In this document: piece after piece, positions 21,789 through 36,082 of the stretch
How the letters are laid out: each line of letters starts with the position of its first letter
Position numbering within the stretch: position 1 is the first letter of the stretch
DNA from: Prototheca cutis
Lineage: Eukaryota; Chlorophyta; Trebouxiophyceae; Chlorellales; Chlorellaceae
Direction: 5' to 3'
DNA: 64,000 nucleotides
Assembly: GCA_002897115.2 (NCBI GenBank)
Contig: BCIH01000002.1
Location: 1,025,721-1,089,720 of the forward strand
Notes under the pieces: generated by a model
Seen by the model: the letters and a program-made list of their open reading frames with translations, nothing else
Databases searched by the model: none
Told to the model about the DNA's origin: nothing
Program-made: the position numbers and the translations under genes

Positions 21789-23458
21789 ATGGATCCCAAG
21801 GAAGACCCACTTGTGAACAATGCTCGGTATCGCACCCTGAAGTACATCAACAAGGGGAGCTTTGGGTTCGTGGTGCTCGCGGAGAACAAGGAGACCCGGG
21901 AGACGGTGGCCATCAAGTTTGTCGAAGTCGCGTGAGTGTCTGGCGCGTGCAGATGGTGTTGGATGGCTTGTTCCCGTTGCGGACAGAGGGTGGTGTCTGG
22001 GGTGCCTGGATGGAGGGCCCAACACAGGGGGGAATGTTGCTGCCCGAGTGGTAGATGCTGATAGCCGGTCGCACACCCCACAAAAACAATGCAGGAATGA
22101 CTCGGATGTGAAGCACTCGCACCGCGAGATCATGAACCACCAGAGCCTGCTGCACCCGCACGTGGTGCAGCTCAAGGAGGTGATGTGTGTGTCACCGTAC
22201 CTGGCCATTGTCATGGAGTACGTGCCGGGGGGTGACATGTTTCAGTACGTCGTCTCGCGCCGCGGTTTGCCCGAGGCCGAGGCTCGCTGGTTCTTCCAGC
22301 AACTCATCCTCGGCATGGACTACTGCCATCGCAAGGGTACGAGTTGTTTTCTGGAGTGGGGAGAGGGGGGTTCGCCGCCAGAGACCAAGTTTGAGGGGAG
22401 AGAGAGGGGGGCAGGGCTGGGAAAGGAGGTGGCCCGACGTTTTACATGTGGATATCCTAGCTCCAGTAGCAAGCACCCCACCTACCCAATACCCAAGCAC
22501 GCAGGTGTGATGAGCCGTGACATCAAGCTGGAGAACACGTTGCTGGTTCTGCAGCCGGACAAGAAGCCGCTGCTCAAGCTCTGCGACTTTGGCTACTCCA
22601 AGCACGAGCTGCTGGACTCGGTGGCCAAGTCCAAAGTGGGCACGCCCGGATACACCGCGCCAGGTGAGGGTTTTCGGGTTTATTTCCAGCCCCATGTGCT
22701 GATTGGTTGAGCGATGGGTGCGTCGGTTGAGCAGGCTGTTTGACGGTTGGCCCCATATCGTCTTCCACCCTTCCCCACCCCAAACTCCCGGCACAACACC
22801 ACAGAGGTGATTAATAATGTGCGGGGGTACGATGGCAAGATTGCGGATGTGTGGTCCGCGGGCGTGATGCTCTACACCATGCTGTTCGCGCGGTACCCCT
22901 TTGAGCGGCCTGAGGACAAGAAGCTTCGGCAGAGCGAGCGGCTGCAGAAGATCCTGCACCGCATCATGCGCGTGGATTATGTGTTCCCCGAAAACGCGAC
23001 CATCTCCGACGACTGCCGGTCCCTCATTTCCAGCATCCTCGTCGCCGATCCCACCCGCCGCATCACCCTCACTCAAATCCAGCACCACCCCTGGTTCCAA
23101 AAGGCAAGCAGATTGTGGTCATTTACTTCTGTCTTTCTTCTTTAGGGCATGGGTGCTATGGCTATGGGCACATGCAATCCTGGCCGTGCTGTGCCACCGT
23201 TCTTAAACCCCCCTACCGACCCACAACGGTCATCCTCCACATGGACCCCCCAACCGCCAACCGGAGCAGGACCTGCCCCAGGGGAGCCTGGAGTACAACG
23301 ACTGGGCGCTGAATCTGGAGGTCACGCCGGCGCAGACGAGCGAGGGCGTGGACGCCATCATCCAGTCTGCCAGGGTAGCCCACGAAGCCCGGCAGCGGGA
23401 AATGCACGCCTCTGTCGGCGANCCCTTTGGCTCCAACCTCATGTCCACCGAAATCTGA
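21789..23458 (+). CDS. SnRK2-type Ser/Thr protein kinase
   Basis: Five exons: 21789-21931, 22095-22336, 22505-22663, 22805-23103, 23270-23458 (343 aa, family ~340-360). Kinase landmarks in order are the Gly loop INKGSFGFVVLAE (~20-32), the VAIKF lysine, catalytic loop MSRDIKLENTLL, DFGYSK, activation segment SKVGTPGYTAPE, and DVWSAGVMLY. These are typical of SNF1-related kinases 2 (osmotic/ABA signalling in plants; nutrient stress in algae). The catalytic-loop HRD reads SRD: the His is replaced by Ser. The C-terminus is short and lacks a poly-acidic ABA box. Intron 4 (23104-23269) begins GCAAGC, a GC-AG intron. One N lies near the end. Confidence 0.9.
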
Positions 23459-23997
23459 CGAGGCAAGAGCCATAGCGAGAGCCTGCCTGCTACATAATGC
23501 GGTGAGCTCTGATTTCCCGCTGTTTTGGTGTGCGTTCAATAGTGTCACAGGTGCTACCGACGCGTGGAGACTGCCCAGACAGAGACCAACTCCTTTCCCT
23601 TCCCTGGCAACTTCCCCTTTGCCGCACTTGCCCCCCCCCCCCCCCCCTAACTCAGTGCACAGAGATGCTTGTCATCGTCATATGTAACATGCACGAATAT
23701 GATATGACAGTTACACGGAGTGAACGACGCTCGTCTGGGTTGTTTCCAGGGAGGAGGGGTCCCGGTCCGATGGCCTCACGAAACTCTTGGGCGCAGCGGT
23801 TTTGGCGGGAGCGGGGGGCCACAGCATGGCCCCGGGACCTGTTGTTCCTTGGCGGCATGTCAGCGCCCGGCAGGCCGTACAAGAGACCCCGTTCCTTGCA
23901 TGCATGGCTTTATATTTCGTTGGAACAGTTATAAATAACTGTTCGCACAATCTTCACTCCCATTCCGTCCTCGCACTGCGTCAAGCAAGTCAGGACG
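23459..23997. other. Intergenic, includes (C)17 and a candidate TATA box
   Basis: Holds a TGTAA at 23683-23687 that could be the kinase polyadenylation signal (TGTAA is the usual chlorophyte signal), a C17 run at 23631-23647, and an AT-rich promoter patch before nucleolin. Confidence 0.4.
23909..23917 (+). promoter_or_regulatory. Candidate TATA box of nucleolin gene
   Basis: CTTTATATTT occurs about 85 bp upstream of the nucleolin ATG in otherwise GC-rich sequence. Position suits a TATA element but was judged by eye only. Confidence 0.35.
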
Positions 23998-26594
23998 ATG
24001 GCCAAGGCCAAGACTGTGACCAAGGCGTCCGCCAAGGCCGCCAAGGCGGAGGCCGAGAACCTCGCCAAGAAGAAGAGCGCTTCTAAGAAGAAGGTGGGTG
24101 GTTTGTTAGGGTCGAAATGATGGCAAGGGAGCGTGCGTGTGTGCACCCGCCGCCTCCGACCACAGCCGCATATGCTTCCTATCTCGCCCCGGCCTCCAGG
24201 GGCGATTCATAGCCCCATTCTTTCCTTTTTAAACTTGATAATTGCATTGCAATCATCAAGGACCGGCTATTTGACCCTGCCGCCGCCACCACATTTTGCT
24301 CCCCTCAGGCCCCCGAGCCCAGCTCCTCCGAGGAGGAGAGCAGCAGTGACGAGGAGGCTGCCCCGGTCGTCGCCGCCAGCAGCTCCTCCGAGGAGAGCAG
24401 CAGCGATGAGGAGGACGTGAAGCCCGCCAAGAAGGCCGCTGCCAAGAAGGTGCGTGGATTTTCCGGTGCAATGTTCCTCTGAGGTCACTGCATGCAAGCA
24501 TGCACGCCGACGTGCATGCCGGCAGCCTGGGCATGGCGATTGTGTGAGAATGAGCAACATTTACAAGACTCGTGCTGCTCCCTGCTATCTGCTGCAGGAG
24601 GAGAGCAGCAGCGAGGAGGAGTCTTCCGATGAGGAGTCTGAGGAGGAGTCCTCTGACGAGGAGGCTGCACCGGCCGCCAAGAAGGCTGAGTCTTCCGAGG
24701 AGGAGTCTTCCGACGAGGAGAGCGAGGAGGCCGCTGCCGCTGAGGAGAGCTCTGAGGTGCGTGTTGTCTGCATGGCAGCCTGTGCGTGCGATTGTGTGTT
24801 CGCACTGGCGTCTTCTTGGCCCCCTTCTTTGGGGGGGTTGCTCTTGGGTGAATGGCCACACTCACTCCCCTTTGCATGCGTGCTCACGTGCAGGAAGAGT
24901 CTTCCTCTGAGGAGGAGGAGGAGAAGGCTGAGGCCAAGGAGGAGTCTTCTGACGAGGAGTCTTCCGAGGAAGAGTCTTCCGACGAGGAGGCCCCTGCCAA
25001 GGGCACCAAGCGTGCCGCCAACGGCAAGGCCAAGGCCGATGAGTCGAGTGAGGAGGAGTCTTCTGACGAGGAGGAGGAGTCTTCTGAGGAGGAGGCTGAG
25101 GAGGAGGAGACTGAGCAGGCCGAGGAGCCCGCCAAGAAGCGCAAGGCCGCTGACGGCAACGCCGTCGATGTGTCTGCCGCCAATGGCTCCCGCACCATCT
25201 TCATCAAGAACCTGCCATGGTCTGCTGAGGAGGAGCAGATCCGCGAGTTCTTTGCAGAGTGTGGCCCCCTGGCCGATGTCCGCATCGCGACCGACCGCGA
25301 CACCGGCCGCCCGCGCGGGTTTGGACACGTGCAGTTCGAGACCCTCGAGGGCGCCGCCGCGGCCATTGCACTGAACGGCCAGGAGATTGGCGGCCGTGCC
25401 GTCTTCATCGACTCCACCACCGAGCGCGAGCCACGTGCGTAGGGTGCAATGGTCATGGTGTTATGTCCTGGGTGGTGGGTGGTTGTTCCTTTCTTCGACA
25501 CAATAAAATGATTTCCCTCAAAAAGAAGCAAAGAATGCGACGGGGCGGGAAGTGGCGTGTTGCCTCATGCCCCCTGCCTCCTCCACGTTCGAGGGGTGCC
25601 GCTCCCTCGGGAGATGCCATCGGTACACAGCCCTCCAGGAACGTCGCAGAGTGATGAGACTCGGTTGCAGGCTCCAAGCCTCCCGGGGGACCCTCGTGAA
25701 TGCTGATTCCATCTCCTTGGGGCCCAGTGCCGTCGGTGCCATTGCCCTCTAGGACTTACCCAGCAAGCGACAGCCTCGCTTTTTTTTTTTTTTTCCTTCA
25801 ACAGGAGCAGCAGTGAACGATAGGCCTTTCCTTGGGCCTGTGCTCGTGCCTGGAAATGATTTTTCCTTTTCCTTTCCTTTTTATGTCGGGGTGTGTGTGG
25901 TTTAACAGGTGTTACTCCTACAGCTGGGTGACCCCCGAATGGGTGTGTCCCCACAAACCCACAATTCCATGCCGACCACTGTTCCTCACTATTTGCATCC
26001 CCTCCGCCAAACACGTATGATACAGGCACGCCTGCGACGGACCGCTTCGCGGCGAGCGAGGGCCAGACCCTGTTCGTCAAGGGTTTCAGCACGGAGCAGA
26101 GCGAGGAGGATGTGCGTGCGGCGCTGACTGAGGCATTCGGCGCGTACGGCGAGGTCATCAACGTGCGCCTGCCCACCGATCGCGACACCGGCGCGATGAA
26201 GGGCATCGGCTTTGTCGAGTTCTCCACCTCCGAGGCCAAGAACGCCGCCGGCGAGCTTGACGGCGCCGAGGTGGCCGGCGGATGGCTNAAGGTCGACCTC
26301 AACCCGGGCAGCGGCGGCAAGGGCGGACGCGGTGGCTTTGGCGGCCGGGGCGGCGACCGGGGCAGCCGCGGCGGCTTTGGTGGTCGCGGCGGTGGCCGTG
26401 GGTTCGGTGGCGGCCGCGGCGGTGGCCGCGGCTTTGGCGGTCGCGGCGGCGACCGGGGCGGCCGCGGAGGACGGGGTGGCTTCAGCGGCGGCCGCGGCGG
26501 GCGCGGCGGCCGGGGCGACTTCAAGCCCCGCATGTCCATCGATGCCTCTGCTGCCGGCACGGGCCAGAACAAGAAGCTGACCTTTGACGACTGA
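23998..26594 (+). CDS. Nucleolin-like protein (acidic repeats, two RRMs, RGG tail)
   Basis: Five exons: 23998-24093, 24309-24449, 24598-24756, 24894-25434, 26026-26594 (501 aa). The N-terminus is basic, followed by ~200 residues of repeated SSSEEESSSDEE blocks (likely CK2 sites) alternating with KK patches. RRM1 has TIFIKNLPW and GFGHVQFET; RRM2 has TLFVKGFS and GIGFVEFST. The end is a GGRGG/GFGGRGG arginine-glycine domain of ~75 residues. This order is diagnostic for nucleolin/Nsr1/FMV, which acts in nucleolar pre-rRNA transcription and processing. The acidic exons begin and end with the same SSEE unit at phase 0, so they could expand by exon duplication. One N lies in RRM2. Confidence 0.93.
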
Positions 26595-27081
26595 ACTGTG
26601 CGCCCCCAGACCTGACTCGCGCTCTCTCCGCTGTATTTCTCTGTCACGCTTTCGTTTGGTTAGACCCCGGTGGGTGTGCCTCCCACTGCACAGGGCCGGA
26701 CCTCCCCCTCGACATAAAAATGTCCCCTTGCGAGCGATGCCATGCTTTCTTCCTTACATTTTAAAAAGGAGGCACAAACGTGCAGCAGCCGTGATACAAG
26801 GCTATTGGCTGGGGGGAGGAGGGTTATCGTGGTGGCACACCGAATTTGCCAGGCCAAGTCTGCACCCTGGAAAAGCGCGAGGCGTGCTGCTCTGCCGGCG
26901 CCCTGCAATGTGTTGCGGGCGGGGATGGACTGCACAGCCCAGCAGTCTGTGTCCCTGCCACATAAGCGGACCGGGTAGCTAAAACAGTCGGTGCCTGCAC
27001 GGCGTCGTCAGTCTTGCGATGAATCACTCGCAGAGACGAGGCCACGCCTCTGGGCATCTGGTCACATGCAAGTTCTCCCAG
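26595..27081. other. Convergent 3' intergenic region
   Basis: Separates the nucleolin and TBP stop codons. No gene seen. Confidence 0.45.
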
Positions 27082-27746
27082 CTAGAGCTGCAGGGGGGGG
27101 GCACCCAGGTCGCCGCCGTGCCCCGGCCGGGACTCGGCGGCCGCAGCCGGCGCCGGCAGGATCGGCCGCGACGCGGGCGCCCCGAGTGCGCCGCCCTTCC
27201 TAAACTCGCGCAGCACGGGATAGATGTTCTCAAAGGCCCGGTAAATCTCCTCGCGCTGCTTGGCACCGGTCAGAACCACCTTGCCCGAAACAAACACCAG
27301 CAACACAATCTTGGGGTCCACCATGCGGTAGATCAAACCCGGGAACAGCTCCGGCTCGTACTGCAAGAAAAAGGGGGGGAGACGGGGGAGTCGTGCAGAG
27401 GGTTTGAGCATCAGCTCTCGTCCCAGACACCTCTGGGGCAAACCCCATCCACCCAAGTGTACCCACCCCGAGATCATGCCCATGTCACCACAGACACGCC
27501 AAGAAGCGAGACTCATCATCCAGCAAACCCTAGCCGCACATACCGAGCAGAAGACGCTGTGTGAGCTGGCAAGGCCTTCGAGCCGGATGGGGAAGCGGAC
27601 GTCGCAAGATCCCACCATGTTCTGAATCTTAAACTCCTTAAAGGTCACGGGGAAACTCAGCTTTTGAAGGATGCGTGCATACTGCACGCAGAAAATGTGG
27701 TGGAGCGGAGAGAGTCTATGGAGAGTCAGCGTTCCGTCGTCCGCGC

Positions 27747-27799
<53 letters not shown>

Positions 27800-28512
27800 C
27801 AGACTCAGGAGTCTTATGCTCCATTCTCAAACTGATCGACCACTTACCCGTCGTGCGGCGTTGCGCGAGTCATCCTCGCTCTTCGCGCCTGTACACACCT
27901 GTGCAGTAATATCCGAGGGGCTCGATGATCCGACAGGGGGCAGGCAGACACCGCCGCCGCATCCGGCCACCGATGGAAATCCCACCTCCAACCGGCACAT
28001 GTGGCATCCCGCATGATGGCAATCTGTGGTCCGCCCATTCATGACCCAAAGAGCACACCATTTTGCCAGAGGCGAAGATCAGGGCTGTGCTCTTGGGTTC
28101 GCGGATGCGCATGATGACAGCGGCAAACCGCTTGGGGTTGTACTCTGCGTTCCTGGCATGCAGTGCAATCTTCTTCAGGTCCAGCTTGCAGTCCAGGTTC
28201 ACCGTGGCCACAACGTTCTGTAGTGGGTAAGGCGGGGAGCGGGGTCCTGAGGCTGCGAGGGCTCCCGGGCTGGAGCCAGGCAGGGACACTGCAGGGACAG
28301 CGGGCGACTCGCTCGCCGGGCAGAGCCCTTTTCCACGATCCGCCCCGCCATCATGTATCACCCACTGCTACACAGTCCCATCACGACATCTACCTCCCGC
28401 CCTGCCCTCGTCCCACCTGGAGCTGAGGCACGATGCCGCTGGGGTGCACGGACAGGTCAACCTGCTCCTCCGCCTCAGCTGCCGGCGCGGAGGTGCTCGG
28501 GGCCTCTGACAT
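27082..28512 (-). CDS. TBP: TATA-box-binding protein (TBP)
   Basis: Five exons: 28417-28512, 28059-28217, 27848-27898, 27544-27681, 27082-27360 (240 aa). After a 30-residue N-terminus ([20 protein letters not shown]) the two imperfect saddle repeats follow: [20 protein letters not shown]...[47 protein letters not shown], then [20 protein letters not shown]...[20 protein letters not shown]. These match TBP throughout; it nucleates transcription by all three nuclear polymerases. After LREFRKGG the protein runs on ~33 Ala/Pro-rich residues not found in usual TBPs. Exon 3 is only 51 nt. Intron 3 (27682-27847) contains a 50-nt G run on the sense strand. Confidence 0.96.
27748..27797. repeat. Homopolymer (C)50, G on the sense strand, in TBP intron 3
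   Basis: 50 uninterrupted C on the plus strand. TBP is transcribed from the minus strand, so the pre-mRNA has G50. Confidence 0.9.
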
Positions 28513-29594
28513 TCTTTAAAACCTGTGTGAGTGCGCCCAGGGCGGTCCTACAGCGCGCTCACCGCGCCGAATTCATATAGCAAGGACAGGTCGACACCCA
28601 CCCCAGGGGGTGCTCCTGCTCGTAACCACCAACTCCGCTGCGCCTGTTCTCTGTGCACTGACAATCCTTGATACAGTGGTGAGTGTATTTCTGCACAGGA
28701 GCTTTGCCATGGGCCTCTGCTATAGCTGCAGGCAAACTGCTGCGTGCGGGGCCGTCTCATTCGTCGACCGAATGGGGCGGGGTTCAGGGGTTCCACCATG
28801 GCTTCTCCTTGGAACACAGGGGAGGGCTTCACTGCCACATGCGGGCGGTATACGAAATGATTCCATGCCCCAGAACTCCCAAATGCACAAATGAGTGGTA
28901 CATTTTAGATTGAAGCTTCGTCTAAAATTACCACAAGCAGTTTGTCATGCAAGGTTCATGACGATTGTGGGCATGGCACCTGTGGCCATGCAAGGGAGTT
29001 CCAAAGTCATATTCCTCCCATTTAAAGGAAAGGAGTCTGGTGCCACTGCATTATCTTCCTGGATCCCAGGGCGAAAATCAAGCGTTCCCAGGGGACGCGC
29101 CTTGCTCCAGCCACAAAGTCCATGCTGGACCTTTGTTTTGCGGGATTTCGGCGGATATGCAGGCTGTGCACTCGCTGATGTCATTCTTAGGTGTCCAGAG
29201 AGAGTTTCAGCACCGAGCATTTTGGCTGCTGAGAGGGTTTGCAGCGCCTAACAAGGGCTGGCAGAGCGCAAGTCGTTGGGGTTCCCAAGGGGGCAACATT
29301 ATTGCCATCATGGTCATCAAATGCCTGCATGCGGCCACTGCTTCAGGTCACAGAGCAGCAGCAGCGATGGCTATGTCCTGGGAGGATAGCAAGCATCGTC
29401 GAAAAATGCAAGAGCTAGATGTCTGGAGGTTATGGGAAAGTCTACCTGCTTTGATGTGATCCAATGTCTTCGACACTTTGGAACCCATGTTTGCATTGGA
29501 ACTGTGTTGCTATGATGATGATTCATCTTTCTCATCGCGTATGCCAAGGTCATGGACTCATTAGGATAAACCCTGAGGGGCACTGGCAGGAGTA
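28513..29594. other. About 1.1 kb without a recognised gene
   Basis: Upstream of TBP and ends at repeat copy C. Less GC-rich than the coding regions. Open frames are short and show no domain; the near part is TBP's promoter. Confidence 0.4.
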
Positions 29595-30182
29595 CCATGC
29601 AGGGCAAGAATAATGCAACCAGCTCAGCCAGCAAGAGCGCCACATCACCCCGGGGTTGCTGGGCAGCACTGATGGCCGAAAATTTTCACTCTGCAGAGCA
29701 ATAGGAAGGTGGACCACCTCAATGATGGACCACCTCCTTTCCCTTTCCGGGGGAGGGAAGGAACCCCGAGGGTTCCCACCCCCAGTTGGGAAGGCTATTA
29801 TCCCCCAGGATGGATGGATGGATGTTCATCAGCACTGCGGCGCTGGGCGCTGGAAGCGCTGAGGCCACTTGTCGGTCTTCTGCAGGCTCTGCACGATGTG
29901 CCTCATGTTCAGACACGCCATCAAGTCTCTGTTCCAGAGATGATGCTCGCCTTTCAGGGGTTGGCACTCCTTGTTTGTGCAGCACCAGCTGATGACACAC
30001 CACCGTGGGCGTCTGCTCTCNGCACGACCTGTCCTGCTGCCAAGAAGGAACCCAACCCATTTTCTGAGTGGTGTGGCCAGGGAATGCGGCCCAACAGGTA
30101 TTTTGTTTGGGACACATGCCCTTGCTGTGCAGGTGAAAGTCGACCAGTCTCGAGAAGGTTTCATCATTTTTGCCCTGCACGG
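29595..30182 (-). mobile_element. Repeat element copy C, TIR-bounded non-autonomous element
   Basis: 588 bp flanked by TA on both sides. Left end CCATGCAGGGCAA and right end TTGCCCTGCACGG (plus strand) are inverted repeats with one mismatch. On the minus strand it shows HLHSKGMCPKQNTCWAAF, then CCTNKECQPLKGEHHLWNRD and LMACLNMRHIV, the degraded Fanzor-like C-terminus. The same 2-nt deletion as copy B breaks the frame. It sits 290 bp upstream of the bL17 start. One N at 30021. Confidence 0.78.
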
Positions 30183-30471
30183 TACACACGAACCTCCCCG
30201 AAAATGGCGAACATGCTGCCGCTGTACGGTGGTCATGTTCGGCCACGGCACCCGTCGGCAAGCCTCTTCCAGCTGATCCCCTTTGCGATGCATTGCCGAA
30301 ATCATATGTGAAGAATACGGTTTGATATATTTTTTTGACAGAACGACTTGTATTGTCGGCAGTATTGGCTCTTGCACAGGGGTGCTGGGTTGCGGGCCAA
30401 CCCGGGCAGGCGGGGCCACCGGTGTGCGGCAGCAGTGCGCGGCGGCAGCGCGTGTGATATAGAGTAGCACA

Positions 30472-31280
30472 ATGAAGCATAGAGTTGTACACCGAAAGCT
30501 CCGGCGCACGTCGGAGCACCGGTGGTCCATGCTGAGGTGAGTGCGCCGGCATGGACTTGCGAACCCGGCTGCCCAATGTCTGCCCCAGGCCCGTCCCAGC
30601 GGGCATCCACTGTCCAACACCGCCTTATTTTTCAGGACCATGGTGTCCCAGCTGATCCAGCACGAGCGCATTGAGACCACGCTGCCAAAGGCCAAGGAGC
30701 TCCGACGGGTGGCGGACCAAGTGGTCACCCTGGGCAAGGAGGTCAGTGGGTGTGATTGGCAAGTGAGGCCGTGCGCGCGGTTGACTGGTGTCATGCCCAG
30801 TATTATTTGCATGTTAGTGCTCTTTGTTGGGAATTTCTTTGTTTTGGGCCCCACGAACCCTGCCTGGCAATGGATGAAGCTGGCTAGAGTTCCGGTTTCC
30901 GGTGGATGGGGAGTTGGCCCTCCTGTGCAGGCCCACCTCACCAAAGCACACTACCAAAATAAAAATGTCGGCAACCCCCATCACTACCACAAACCAACAA
31001 ATAGGGTACGCTGCATGCCCAGAGGCAGGCAATGGCCATTGTCCGGGGTGAGGCCCAGGTACACAAGCTGTTCACATCCCTGGCCGAGCGGTACCGGGAG
31101 CGGGAGGGTGGCTACACGCGCGTGTTGCGGACCGAGCGCCGCGCGAACGATGCGGCGCAGATGGCCTGGATCGAGTTTGTGGACCGTGCAGGCGAGTTGC
31201 GGCCTGCCCGGCCGCCACGCAGCATGCTGCCAGCCGCTGCCCGCGCCGTGCTGGAGTCGGGCCCCGCATCCGGGCGCTAG
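30472..31280 (+). CDS. Bacterial-type ribosomal protein bL17, organellar
   Basis: Three exons: 30472-30536, 30636-30741, 31029-31280 (140 aa). [20 protein letters not shown] is the start of bL17 (bacterial MRHRxxxRKLxRxxxHR), then [20 protein letters not shown], and late [19 protein letters not shown], all in family positions. It binds the large-subunit exit region. No leader precedes the MKHR start, as in mitochondrial L17 of several eukaryotes, so a mitochondrial ribosome is more likely than the plastid one; this is inference. Confidence 0.92.
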
Positions 31281-31599
31281 ACGGGTGAATGGGGGTTGCG
31301 GGGCTATGGATTGATCCATGGGTACGGTCCATGGGTACTCTGATCCATCGCGAGACCAGATTGCTGCCAACAGCATTGTGTGACGGGGCCTGGCCCACTC
31401 AGAATGCGCCGCTGTAACGCACTGCTCGGTTGCACCACCAGACCAGTAATGGGGTATGGGTCGGCAGCGGATGTGTTTCTGGGTGAGCGCATTCTATTGT
31501 TAGAAAAACTCAGCACCAAATAGTGCACCAGAAGATTCTCACGCAATTCGCGGCGTCATCTGGGGGTCATCCCACCAAAGGAAGGGGTCCAGCCGTCGC
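31281..31599. other. Convergent 3' intergenic region
   Basis: Between the bL17 and TraB stop codons. No gene seen. Confidence 0.45.
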
Positions 31600-33486
31600 T
31601 CAGCGCCAGCCGTCATCGGCAGGGCCTTGCTCGGTGAATCCCATGTCGGTGGGCCCCCGCATGCCCGAGACCTCCTGCGCAACGGCATGCAGCCGGTCTG
31701 CAAAGCTTGCAAACCGGTTCATGCTGACGATGGAGAATGCGATGCCTGGCGCCGAGAGCAAGAGTCCCGTGCCGATGACATACGCCGCGACCCGCGGCCG
31801 GCGCCAGGCGACGGTAGCAAACACTGCCGCGGCGCCCGCCGCGACCAGCGCTCCCGGAACCGCCCCTCCGGGTGGCGGCGGTGGGGGTGCAGCGAGGCCT
31901 TCGGCCCGTGCCTGCGCGGCGGGCTCCCCCGCCGTCGCCCACAGCCGCTGCACGCCCGGCAGATGCGCGGCACCCAGGACGCCGACGACAGGGGCACCGC
32001 CGGCTTCGGACGCCGCACGCCAGAGCCGTGCAGCGAGGACTTCGTCCCGCTCAGCGACCATGACCTCATGCATGCAGCGCTGCAGCGCGGCGCCCCGCGG
32101 CACGGCGCCGCCTCCAGAGCCAGCCTCAGTCAACAACGCCTGCAGGCCCCGCGCGTCGCCCGCGACGGCCTCTCGCCGCATCGTCTCCACGACTGTGTTG
32201 CCACACGCGCGGACAACCAGCAGGTCCTCGGGTCGCAGGGACTCCGTCCCTGCCATCCCATCGCGCAACAGCCGCCGCGCTGCAGCCAGCACGGCATCGG
32301 GCTCGACGCAGCCGCCGCGCCGCATGTACTCCTTGAGCCACTCCTCGGCCTGTTCGGGGCCCGCAGTCCAGGGGCCGAGGCTGGGGGGGGGAGATGCATC
32401 CTCAGTCGGCTCGGACAGCAGCGCCGGGAACTCGGTCGGGCGACCTGTTGTATGTGTGGCTGAGGTTCCTAGTTTCATTTGATTGCACATGTGTGCAAGG
32501 GTCTAGGGTTCATGGCTTTCAGCCCTTTCCTGTTCACACACAGCCACCCCACATAACCACAACCACATAACTGCAGCCACTGCAATCCCGTGCACTGACC
32601 AAGACCACTTAGACCCTGGTCGTCTGTGCGGGTGTCCATCGCTCGGCGGGCACGGGCCATTTCTGCGCCGGCGGCCCGTTGCTCGGCGGCGGCTCGGTCC
32701 CGAAGCGCGGCGTCCAGCCGTGCCCAGCTGGCAGTGGCGGTGCGGTCGGCCAGGACCACAGTCGCCCCCTGCTCCCGCGCCGCTTGCACTGCTATTTCGA
32801 ATTCCGCGCCCGGCGATGTGCCCAGGACATCGCTCAGCACGGAGGAGGCCAGGGCTGAAGCTGCTCGGAGCACGCCCCCGCCCAGCACCACCCGCGCCGC
32901 AGGCAGCAGCCCCCGGGGGAAGGGCTCGGTGGTGCCAGCAGCCGGCGGGAAGCCATCTATAGCCAACCCAGCGCCTGCGTCGTTCAGTCCGCCGCCGCGG
33001 GCTCGCTGGTTTTCAAGTTCCTCCAGCCGCTGCTGGTCCAGCTCTAGCACCACGGTAGAGGGGCGGACGCGGTTGATCGTTTCCGCCACATCGATTGGTG
33101 ACTGCGTCATTGTTGTGTATTGGGGAAGTGGATTGGACTGGTATTTGGTGATGCTTGTAGAAAAAAAGGCTCAGCACCAACCCCTTTCTACGCCGTCCCC
33201 AACAAACCCGAGACCACCGGACCTGGACGGAGATGTGTGCGGTGCCGACCACATGCACCTGTGGGAGGCCAGCCAGGGCCCGATGAATGAGCAGCCGTGT
33301 TGCGACGAGGCACCTGTAAATCTGCATTCTTATCACAAAAGTACACAACGCCATGCATCTGGGGCACAGCCCATTCGCACACCACCACCCCCCCCCCTCT
33401 ACCTGGCTTCCGGAAGGGTGACGAAGCACCACCACGCACGGGTTCTTCGCCCCGTCCTCCTCGTCTCGATCGCTGAATGTTGACAT
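31600..33486 (-). CDS. TraB-domain membrane protein
   Basis: Four exons: 33403-33486, 33223-33258 (36-nt microexon), 32600-33101, 31600-32444 (488 aa). The microexon encodes VHVVGTAHISVQ, which holds the family's GTAHxS motif, and joins to DVAETINRVRPSTVVLELDQ, the next conserved block. The C-terminal half has a second His motif (VVGVLGAAHLPGV) and two hydrophobic helices (ALVAAGAAAVFATVAW; AYVIGTGLLLSAPGIAFSIV). TraB/PrgY proteins resemble metal-dependent proteases, and eukaryotic TRABD proteins sit in mitochondrial outer membrane or plasma membrane (family knowledge). The exact role here is unknown. Confidence 0.85.
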
Positions 33487-33739
33487 CGAAAATATGTCCT
33501 GATCAATTCAGTGGATCACTGAGGTGGGGTTGCAGCTTTGACACGGCGTGCGCCGGCCTAGGAATGCCGTGACGTGGGAATCAATCGGGATCACTGGCCA
33601 GAACGGCTCGTCGGGCGCNCCCCTTTGCGTCACCGCCTGTGCCGACACGCTTCAACCCTCACCTCTTGCTGCCCGAGCAACCCATTCTTTCATCACATTC
33701 CCTTGACATTTATTTCTGCAACTGCAAGCATACAGCACC
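33487..33739. promoter_or_regulatory. Shared divergent promoter interval, TraB/galactokinase
   Basis: 253 bp between divergent start codons. No clear core element. Confidence 0.45.
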
Positions 33740-36082
<2,343 letters not shown>

